DNA of 35,202 bases, taken from the NCBI GenBank assembly GCA_009731375.1, contig BJOX01000190.1, positions 64,830 to 100,031 on the forward strand. Direction: 5' to 3'. This document shows positions 27,872-35,202 of this stretch, piece by piece; the first letter of the stretch is position 1, and the number at the start of each line of letters is the position of its first letter. The stretch comes from Paulinella micropora. Taxonomy: Eukaryota; Cercozoa; Imbricatea; Euglyphida. Under the pieces are notes generated by a model. The model saw only the letters and a program-made list of their open reading frames with translations, had not been told where the DNA came from and did not search any database. Both the position numbers and the translations under genes were made by a program.

Positions 27872-30800
27872 CTTTTCTCTCTTCTCTCTCGCCACCGGTT
27901 CGTAACGCGTATTGATGTCCAGAGGACTATCAAACTCGTCATCCCACCTGTACAAGAGAGTGGACATAAGTCTCCCCCTCACTAACACACTACTCTCATC
28001 TACATGTATGGGGTCTTTCAATATGACTAGCTGTCCATTCTGGTGGAGGATTGCCCTGTGGTGGACATGGTCCATCCGACCGGTCGACGCAATATTGACA
28101 GGTAGCCTGGTGTCGAGCAACATGGGTCTCGACACCGTTACTGGCTTACCGTGTCCGTCAATGCGAGTGACCCTGGCTATACCCTGTCTATCTATCTGAC
28201 ACTCTCCGTTTCCGGTAACTAAGCTTATGGGAGCAACAGACTTGACGTCATGAAGCATTTCCGGATTACAAGCTATGTCCCTAGAGGACCCGCTATCCTG
28301 CACTATTGTGTTCTTCCTATTTCTCCCTTCCTCTCCGTCTAATACTAATGTGTAATTAGTGGTGGTGGGCTTAGTGGGTGTGTATGATTGTGATGTGGTG
28401 GGTGATGTTCGTGGTCCCCCTGGTGGTGTGATGGTGGTGCGGGATGCGTGTGAGATGTACACCCTCTCTATCGCCCTCACCACGTCCGTCAAAAACTCGT
28501 CTTCTACAAGCTCACCCTCACTTACTCTCTTTACCCTCCCATCGCTCTCTCTTATGCATGTGGTTGTAAGTTGTTGTGCAATCTGTGCAATGTCTTTGAA
28601 TGTGATGATGGGAGGTGTTCGTGCTGGTGCTTGGAGTGTGGGACCTGGTTGTGGTGGCGTTGTTTCCATTCCCACCGCCATTGCCTCTTCCTTGCCCTCC
28701 TCGCCTCCTGTAACAGCACTGGGTAGACCAGGTGGTCTCCCACATTCATTCCGTGTATCCTGGTTTAGGGTTGAGGTGGGGTGTGTGTCTTGTGATGTTG
28801 TACGGTAGTGGACAGATAAGGTAGGCGTGGGTTGTGGTTGTGGTGTACTGTCTCTCTTGCCACTCCCCTTCACTCCTGCCCTACTGCTCTTCCCTCTCGC
28901 CCCACTTTCCCTCTCTCTCTGCAGTCTCTGCTTTATTATTGGAGTTGTGAGGTGGCATGCGCGTGCAATCTCATTCTCTCCTATCTCTTCAGCTGCAGCT
29001 AACAAACCTAGCTCATCCGGGTAATAAGGGGACTTGGGGGGGCGAATTGTGGGGTCGACAGATAAGTCAATCCAAGGAAACTCATCGTCCTGTTCCTTGG
29101 CATGATAGCCACAATAACAACCAAAAATCAACCGCTGTGCATGCGAGGCGTTAATCCCCTTTTGCTCTTTCTCTAAAGAAATGTTGCAGGGTTTGTTTCT
29201 GTTGTTTTTCCCTAGGCATTTGGTGGACCTTGGTTGGGAACGACTATAGCTAGTTACAATCAGAGGGGGTTGATTATGTTTGGGCAGGGGGGTTTGTTCT
29301 CCTCAGACTCTGAGGGAATTGTTGCAGGGGTGGCCCGTGGTAGCTGACGACTGAAGTCAGGCGAGATGATAGGTTGGGACGAATCCTCAACCCGACTAGC
29401 TTTCGCTAAGGGACTCCCTAAGCTAGGACTAGCCAGCAGGGGACGACCACCTCGTTCAGAGTCACTCATGGGATCACCCTGAACTTCGCTCGCTCTCCCC
29501 CCACCCATTGTCGTCAGGGGTTACCTCCCCAGGGTCGTCGGGTTTATCACCCCCCATAAAAACGAGCAGCGCATCGCTGTCGCTCTCTTGCCCCCCTCCC
29601 TGTTCTTCGTTATCCTCCCTCTCATCCTCCCTTAAAAGAGCTATGTCTGTTTTCCCTTTGGCTTTGTTTAGGCCCTTCTTGTTTTTGCCTTTGGGTGTTT
29701 TCTCTTCTTCTTCCTGCTTTTGGGGCTTCTTCTTAAGTTTTGGGCAATACGCTTTTGTATGCCCCACCTTCTCGCATGCATAGCAGGTGACTTTTAGCCA
29801 CCATTCTTTCTTCTTCTTCAACTTACCTTTCTTACCCCCACCCCCTTTTTCGTCATCCTTATCATCCATCATGAGGTTTGTCTCTTGTCCTTTCTGCTTC
29901 CTACGTCTCCTATTCTCGTCGTCCTCTCTGCTCTCCTCCCTACGCCCCTTTCCTTTCTTCCAAATCGCCCACTTATCCCTCGCACTCTCAACTAGGTCGT
30001 CATGCTTAGGTCTTAGGTTGGCTGGAAGATTGAAGTAGTTAGCTTCGTACTCGCTGCCAAAAGCAGGGTGTTTAGCCAGCCTTTGTAGCAGTTTACGAGT
30101 TAACTCTTCTTCTTCAAACGGATGAGTTCGTAAGCTCTCTACTTCGCTTTTGAAGGCGAGGTAGTAGCTTAACCAGGTGTCTACGTTAGTCCCTGGTTTT
30201 GGGTAGATGTGCTCAAACTTCTCCGCGTTGAGATGTTTGTGCACACCTCCCACCGAACCAAACTTGGCCCTGATTAACTCTATCGTCTCTATCGGGCCAT
30301 TGGGAGTCTTAGTTCTTAGGTACTGGACAACAAGGGTGTGTGAAAAGGCAACAGAAAGCACAAGCTGCAAAGCGCGCATTCTTTCGTAATACTTCTTCTT
30401 CTTCTGTATTGCTTTCACTCTTATGGAGTATGCTTTCTTTGACTGTCTTCGTTGTTCTCTCTTCAACTTTTTCGCGTGTTTCTCTCTCCACTTCGTCTTC
30501 TTCTCCTTATCCATCTTGTCCCAGTCTTTAGGCTTCTCTATTGCAACTCTCGTGCGTGGCCTAACTTTGTGGATTAAAGTACTACCCTGTCTTTTCTTCT
30601 GTTCTTCTGTCGGTGTGTCTGCCTCTGACTCTGTCTCTGACTCTGTGTCCGGGGTGTCCTCCGACTCGCTCCTCTGGCAAATCCCTCTCCTCTAGATCCA
30701 TCGCCTCAGCGTGGTCATAGGGGTACTTAGCCTTTGCTCTTGCGGGGTTGGCGAAGGCTAGCTTCACACATTCCCCGTGCCAGGCACTAATGCCTTCAGC

Positions 30801-30920
30801 GTAGTTCTCTAGCTTGTATCTAAAGTCAGAGTAACCTCTATTGTTTCCCTCTAAGATGGGTATTGCACTCAACGTCTGCTTCAGTGAGAAGCTGACTCCC
30901 TTATCGGCCTCAAGGCTCAT
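27863..30920 (-). pseudogene. E2 Gag-protease, frameshifted
   Basis: Starts at the ATG in the primer-binding site (30920-30918). The N-terminus matches E1 (PILEGN, KLAFANPA, YPYDHAEA). A frame break near 30675-30700 follows. The second frame (to 29474) has the basic Gag region and zinc knuckle CYAC...H...C. Breaks near 29490 and 29270 bracket a Ser/Pro-rich stretch. The last frame carries the second Cys/His motif (KCLG...KPCN ... CGYH), RPPKSPYYPDE, ITFKDI, and a protease with DSGSS. It ends at TAG 27865-27863. Same domain order as E1. Confidence 0.88.
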
Positions 30921-30924
30921 AACC
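30911..30924 (-). promoter_or_regulatory. Primer-binding site of E2, initiator tRNA-Met half type
   Basis: In sense orientation GGTTATGAGCCTTG, identical to E1, placed on the LTR end and containing the Gag ATG. Downstream bases diverge from E1 at once (AGG versus TCA), which marks the 14 bases as selected. Confidence 0.75.
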
Positions 30925-31310
30925 TTTGAGCAACTCAGCATGCTCGTTTTGAGAGGCCTTTACCGACTCCTTTCGGAGTCCACCGGTCCTGTATCTCTAA
31001 TACACTGAGTAACCCAACTAAGGGAAAGCAATTTAATAAAGTGATTTCTGACAACTACAGATGACACGTCGCAAAACTAAGATAAGCGTAACGGAACTTT
31101 CAAAGATTTGAAATATAATGGCTGTCCCTACTTATCTAGAAATTTCTACTAAGACTGATTAAGTTAATACTGCCACTAGAGTGGCAAAGTATAGTGTCCG
31201 CTGTATCACTAAATAATTAAGTGGAATTAGTGCTATCCGTCCTTATGACAAATTAAACTACCCAGGTAACGGTAATTCCGGGTAACATCGGAAACGAAAT
31301 AGGAATAACG
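30924..31310 (-). repeat. 5' LTR of E2 (387 bp)
   Basis: Identical to 23544-23930 except for two substitutions (GTATCTC for GTGTCTC and GCAAAAC for GCAAAGC in + orientation). The GAAA-loop hairpin is at 30965-30980. Confidence 0.93.
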
Positions 31311-31315
31311 CATTT

Positions 31316-31410
31316 CCGGAACTCCGCTGATTCCGTCGATCCGGTGCTCACCGCGCCGCCGCGCCGTTGCTCGATCGATCCTCATGCGTTGCTGCCGATT
31401 CCAGTCACTG
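31316..31410. other. GC-rich flank of E2
   Basis: A short GC-rich sequence (CGATC, GCCGCC-rich) between the E2 target duplication and the minisatellite. No feature recognised. Confidence 0.4.
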
Positions 31411-31670
31411 CCCTGAAGCCGCCGCCGTCTCGGTCACGCCGGATCCCATCGTGTTGAAGCCGCCCCCGCCTCGGTCACGCCGAATCCAAGGTGTTGAAAC
31501 CGCACCCGTCTCGCCGTGACGGTCACGCCGAATCCCAGTTGTTAAAGCCGCCACCGTCTCGGTCACGCAGAATCCAATTGTGTTGAAGCCGCCCCCGCCT
31601 CGGTCACGCCGAATCCAAGGTGTTGAAACCGCCCCCGCCTCGGTCACGCCGAATCCCAGGTGTTGAAGCC
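31411..31670. repeat. GC-rich 40-bp minisatellite, about 6.5 units
   Basis: Units read GGTCACGCCGAATCC, then A(A/C)GGTGTTGAA(A/G)CC, then GCCCCCGCCTC, about 40 bp. One unit has an extra CGTGAC insertion (near 31511-31521). The last unit stops at GAAGCC, exactly where the gypsy LTR begins. The - strand frame across it is repeat-driven. Confidence 0.9.
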
Positions 31671-31919
31671 TGTTAAAATCCCCGAAGATAGCTCGTTAAA
31701 AAAACGGTAATACAACCCAACACAAATCCCCAAAGGAGAATGATGTCTCGTTATATTAGCTCAGTGAAACCGCACAAAAGAAAGCGGCAACAGACCAAGG
31801 TTAAAATGGCATTAGGTCAAATCCGGCCAAACGATATTGAAATAATGGGAAGAAACTAGGTGCACCTGACACCAAAAAAAGTGTACTTTTTACCTGCTAT
31901 CCGGGGGGTGATGCCTACA
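31671..31919 (-). repeat. Probable 3' LTR of the gypsy element (X2, 249 bp)
   Basis: In sense orientation it starts TGTAGGCATCACC and ends GATTTTAACA (TG...CA). It is preceded by a purine tract GGGAAGGGG four bases away, as expected for a polypurine tract. The sequence recurs as X1 (15490-15658 plus 23226-23292). It is uninterrupted here and so shows the E1 empty site. The LTR identity is inferred because the 5' LTR is outside the window. Confidence 0.6.
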
Positions 31920-32716
31920 GTACCCCTTCCCATTTTTATGACGGAAATATGCAATATTTTCGTCATATAATTGCTGATTTCTTTTCTGCACCAACGCTAC
32001 GGGGTGTTGCAACTAAGTGCATTAACCCACTGATAGACGGTGCATTGGATATATAAAACGCATACGCCAGGCACGAATCAACGATAAATCTCTAGCCTCG
32101 TCTTTGTAAATAAAAAACTCCTCCTTCCCCACTCGTTGTCCCCCCCGTAACTTAATTCTGAGGCAGTATGTCAAGAACGATAGTATTACTATTAAAAAAT
32201 AAGAGCAGCATTATAATTTTTCTCCTCCTTCAAAAACACTTCCGATCAGTAAATACATTGTCTTTTAATAACATACCCTTGTATACAATCGGTTATCTTA
32301 ATATAGTACTAGGGGGCCAGTCCTAATAACTATATCCAAAGCCGGGGTGAGTGAGCCCGACCATGCGATATGCCGACACAAGTAGAGACGGACCGTGCAC
32401 TGGTATGACGATTTTGAGTATATCCAAAGAAAAATATTTAATATGTCTACTAGGAGAACATTTTTGAGAACATCACCCTGAGTACTTGTTGCAGGGTCGT
32501 ACCAGGAACACCATCGCTAAACTCACCAGCGATCCCCTTATACGGTGTCGTATCAATTTGCCGATTGACCTTCGCACTCATATGTTGCGATAGAAATGCC
32601 AAGTAACAACAATGGTAAAAAATTATTTCAATAAGACATGATCTGGCATGGGTAATATGAAATTAATCCACATGCGGTCGCTCAATGTCCGACGCGTGAT
32701 AAAAGAAAATTGTCAC
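31920..32716 (-). other. Gypsy 3' noncoding region
   Basis: About 800 bp, AT-rich, with no frame of note, between the last stop and the LTR. The purine tract lies at its LTR end (+ strand CCCCTTCCC, 31923-31931). Confidence 0.5.
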
Positions 32717-33643
32717 TTACTGCCTTCGTCGCCTTGCGCGAACTTCTTTGCCAGGTGGCGGGCCGCCAACAAAAGTCAAGTCAAACTTCGACTCCTCAAG
32801 ACTGTCCCAAATTCCGTTCGGGATGGCGCCCAATGATAAGTCAAAAGGGATGTCCAGCACTCCCCTAGGCAGTGACTGAATAGTCCACGCAGTGTGGTCT
32901 TTATCTCGAGGGGTAATAGTACCATCCCAAGTCTCGAGATCTTTTGCGTCTTTGTATACCGGTAAATATTGTCTAGCTTTTGGATCCTCAACAGGGTCCA
33001 TGCTTCTCCAGAAATGGAGTACCGGTTGTATTGTTTTTGCTGCTAAGGATCTCTTCGATGTCCGTGCTGCCCGCGTAGTCTGCGGGACTGCCACAGCTCG
33101 CATGAGATAAAGATCTGAGAGAGTGTCATCGGCAACATGAGGTTCTGCCGGTCGCATCAGATAAAAAGCGTCTTGGACCCACTTGATGGTCGCTATCGCC
33201 TCGCCTTCCTTCCACCGCGCATGGCGAATGTCCACATTACCCGCGTTTGGGTTAGTGTCTTTCTCCCCTCCTCCTCCATGAACATCCGCCGCTCGCGTCG
33301 ACCTCGCCACCTTCCTCGGTTGGTCAAAAATAAGATCGTTTTGCGCTCTCGTCATCTGCGCCTCCGTGAACTTCTCCTTCGTACCGCCGCGGACTATGGG
33401 GGCTTTAGACTGAGTCCCCGCCGCGCTTTTGCGGTTTGAGCCTTTCTTACTCTCCTTCTCGGTCTCCTCCTTCTCCGAGACTGGTGCCCGATAGGCATTT
33501 TCCTCTTCTAAGGTATCCTCCTTATTGATAGGCGGTACCTCTTTGAAATCCTCCTTCATCCGTTTCAACGCCTCCTCAACGGATTCATCCTCAAGTAAGA
33601 AGGGGTCATATTTGATCAGCCTTCGAACATTCACGATTTGCAC
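32717..33643 (-). CDS. Gypsy pol C-terminal extension, -1 frame relative to integrase
   Basis: 308 codons, no good ATG start (GTG at 33643). The first residues, VNVRRLIKYDPF, look like the normal last strand of a gypsy integrase C-terminal domain, so this frame continues integrase after a -1 shift in a window of about 30 bases. It then has an acidic and Lys/Ser-rich linker (residues about 25-120), a folded-looking part with KWVQDAFYLMRP, VLHFWRSMDP and PFDLSLGAIPNGIWD, and a basic end RARRRRQ. It is not a chromodomain and I recognise no family. The shift may be programmed, a mutation or an error. Confidence 0.6.
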   Translation of the reverse strand: MQIVNVRRLIKYDPFLLEDESVEEALKRMKEDFKEVPPINKEDTLEEENAYRAPVSEKEETEKESKKGSNRKSAAGTQSKAPIVRGGTKEKFTEAQMTRAQNDLIFDQPRKVARSTRAADVHGGGGEKDTNPNAGNVDIRHARWKEGEAIATIKWVQDAFYLMRPAEPHVADDTLSDLYLMRAVAVPQTTRAARTSKRSLAAKTIQPVLHFWRSMDPVEDPKARQYLPVYKDAKDLETWDGTITPRDKDHTAWTIQSLPRGVLDIPFDLSLGAIPNGIWDSLEESKFDLTFVGGPPPGKEVRARRRRQ

Positions 33644-35202
33644 CTTCCCTCTCCCCTGATCTTATAGTTCACAGGTCCCATCTGATCCATGATCTGGTAT
33701 GGTCCTTTCCAGTGGGTAAATAGCTTAGAGCCAACCCCCTTGGGTACTTGAGGATGGTACAGGAGTACAATATCCCCAACCTGGAAACGGACTTTATCTA
33801 AGTGCGCTTGTCGCACTCCTTGTGCAGCAGTCTTTCTGCGCTCCGCCTCCCTGTGCGCCGCAACTATTTGCTCCGCCTCCATCTTCGCTCTTAGTCTCAT
33901 CCCGAACAACTCATCCTCATCTGCCCAAGTATCCTTTGGGTGCAGAAGCGAGGTTGGGATACTAGGCTCTCGGCCGTAAACCAATTGATATGGCGAGACT
34001 GAGCTTCTGGCTCCTCCTAGTGCCGATGAGGGTAGACAGTTCATTGCAAAGGCAAATGAAGGTGCTGCCTCCACCCAGGCTCTCTGATTCTCCTTCTTCA
34101 TACAGTACATCTTAAGCGAGGCTTTGAGGGGTCTATGTACCCGCTCGATCTTGCCATTCGCTCTCGGGTTATAGGCAGTAACATATTGCCATTTCATCCC
34201 GTAGTACTTAGATAGTCTGTCGATGACTTCATTATTAAAGTCAGAACCTCGATCAGAACATATCTTTCTAGACACTCCGATCTGCGAGACGATCCTGTCG
34301 ATCAGAGCCTCCGCAGTTGTCTTGCCTGTAACGTCCTTAACAGGAACAATCCACACATAATTGGTGGCTCGATCAATGGCAGTAAGAAGGTATCTGTACC
34401 CTTCGGCCGATTCGGGGAAAGGTCCCACATGATCGATGTGTAAGGATTCAAACATCCCGGCGTGTAAAGGGAATGTACCGATCAGGCCAAAATTTGCCTT
34501 CAGCGGTGTCTTTGTGGTCTTGCATGGGATGCATGCGTCCACTTCTCTGTCTATCTCCTCCTTCATCCCCTTCCACCAAAATCGCCTCGCTATGAACCAA
34601 TGGGTTCTTTGTCGACCCGGATGTGCCAGCAAGGGGCAGTTATGGGCAGCGACATATATAAAGCGCCTCAACTTCTCTGGTACCCAGAGAGTCCATTTAT
34701 CCGGCTGTGACGCAAATTTGCCGTGCTGGCCCTTGTACCACAATAGCCCATATCTCCACGCCATCTCCTTCATCTGATCTTTGATCTGCGGAGTCTTTTT
34801 AAGATCATTAGGGCTCTTGTATAACATTATGAGCTCCTTGAACTCCGGATCCGTCGCCTGTTGTTGCCTCCATGCGGTAGGCGAGGCGATATGGACAGTA
34901 CCGTCCTCCAACCTTACTCCTACCCTTTCTGGGTCTTCATCAAGCTCGCTTCGATTTTCCTGCGGAGGTTCAGTACAGACCTCAGTCGTCTCCTCCTCCT
35001 CTTTTATATTCGCCTTCGCGTTCTCATATGCCTCATAAGACCACTCAGCGTCTTCGAAAACATGTGCCTCACAGCATATGCCATGATCCGGGCCTTGAGG
35101 ACTATATCGTAGACCCGTGCGGTCATAACGAACGCCTCTTGCCATCTGCATCGTCTCTATGTGGCTTACCTCGTACACCTTGTCCGTGGACAGATCTATC
35201 AT
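33631..35202 (-). CDS. Gypsy integrase (partial, open at the window edge)
   Basis: 523 codons to TGA at 33633-33631; the 5' end is cut by the window. From the N-terminus: a linker with an acidic Glu-rich stretch, then an H2C2 zinc finger (HPGRQRTH ... CIPC). The integrase core follows with HIDHVGPF, CSDRGSDF and KIERVHR, with exactly 35 residues between the second Asp and the Glu. Then come SPYQLVYGREP and the C-terminal domain with VGDIVLLYHP and HWKGPYQI. The core is intact. It inserts element DNA into the host genome. Confidence 0.88.
   Translation of the reverse strand: MIDLSTDKVYEVSHIETMQMARGVRYDRTGLRYSPQGPDHGICCEAHVFEDAEWSYEAYENAKANIKEEEETTEVCTEPPQENRSELDEDPERVGVRLEDGTVHIASPTAWRQQQATDPEFKELIMLYKSPNDLKKTPQIKDQMKEMAWRYGLLWYKGQHGKFASQPDKWTLWVPEKLRRFIYVAAHNCPLLAHPGRQRTHWFIARRFWWKGMKEEIDREVDACIPCKTTKTPLKANFGLIGTFPLHAGMFESLHIDHVGPFPESAEGYRYLLTAIDRATNYVWIVPVKDVTGKTTAEALIDRIVSQIGVSRKICSDRGSDFNNEVIDRLSKYYGMKWQYVTAYNPRANGKIERVHRPLKASLKMYCMKKENQRAWVEAAPSFAFAMNCLPSSALGGARSSVSPYQLVYGREPSIPTSLLHPKDTWADEDELFGMRLRAKMEAEQIVAAHREAERRKTAAQGVRQAHLDKVRFQVGDIVLLYHPQVPKGVGSKLFTHWKGPYQIMDQMGPVNYKIRGEGRCKS

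Larger units (their letters stand above)
23544..31310 (-). mobile_element. Ty1/copia LTR retrotransposon E2, coding region degraded
   Basis: 7.77 kb on the - strand, flanked by the 5-bp duplication CATTT (23539-23543 and 31311-31315). The two 387-bp LTRs differ at only two positions. Gag, protease, integrase, RT and RNase H all align with E1 but are clearly diverged in sequence, and the LTRs are unrelated to those of E1. About seven single-base frame breaks plus the conserved -1 site split the coding region. It is a different subfamily of the same lineage. Confidence 0.92.
31671..35202 (-). mobile_element. Ty3/gypsy LTR retrotransposon, 3' part
   Basis: On the - strand, running off the window at 35202. 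It comprises the integrase end of pol, an extra C-terminal frame, about 800 bp of noncoding sequence and a probable 3' LTR. Integrase sequence with H2C2 zinc finger, core and a GPY-type end identifies gypsy. RT, protease, Gag and the 5' LTR lie outside the window. Confidence 0.8.

Overview
The window is eukaryotic nuclear DNA from a repeat-rich genome. It holds very long tetranucleotide and purine microsatellites, tRNA-derived SINE-like repeats, a LINE relic, two Ty1/copia elements, one Ty3/gypsy element, and three runs of N (4056-4065, 5112-5121, 10861-11836). No bacterial or organellar features are visible. I cannot name the organism. The mix of copia elements and a Crinkler-like NTPase/nuclease gene would suit an alga, oomycete-like protist or other microbial eukaryote. 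The LINE and SINE types also occur in marine invertebrates.

Layout. 1-6770 is mostly simple sequence (GA, CATA, GATA, CAA, GAAA). At 1785-3342 lies a broken LINE fused to a broken gypsy reverse transcriptase. 6771-8112 is unassigned, CA-rich and CT-rich sequence. 8113-8817 is the best host-gene candidate: a secreted or membrane-anchored coiled-coil protein. 8818-13237 is a cluster of SINE-like repeats separated by (TTA)n tails, around a 976-base gap. 13238-14671 is a frameshifted P-loop NTPase plus nuclease-like gene of Crinkler (CRN) type. 14672-15489 is AT-rich with a degenerate 107-bp triplication.

15490-35202 is nested retroelements. Copia element E1 (15659-23220, + strand, ORFs open) sits inside a solo LTR-like sequence (15490-23292). 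A second, uninterrupted copy of that sequence (31671-31919) appears to be the 3' LTR of the gypsy element on the - strand (31671 to beyond 35202). Copia element E2 (23544-31310, - strand) has near-identical LTRs, but its coding region has about seven frameshifts.

E1 and E2 have unrelated LTR sequences but share one unusual plan. (a) LTRs start CGTT and end in G rather than TG...CA, fixed by 5-bp target duplications and, for E1, a paralogous empty site. (b) The primer-binding site matches the anticodon arm of initiator tRNA-Met, and its AUG is also the Gag start codon. (c) Gag carries a second cysteine/histidine motif between the zinc knuckle and protease. (d) Protease is in the Gag frame, and a conserved G-run plus stop plus hairpin separates it from integrase-RT-RNase H in the -1 frame. 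This shared plan is the strongest candidate for something not previously described.
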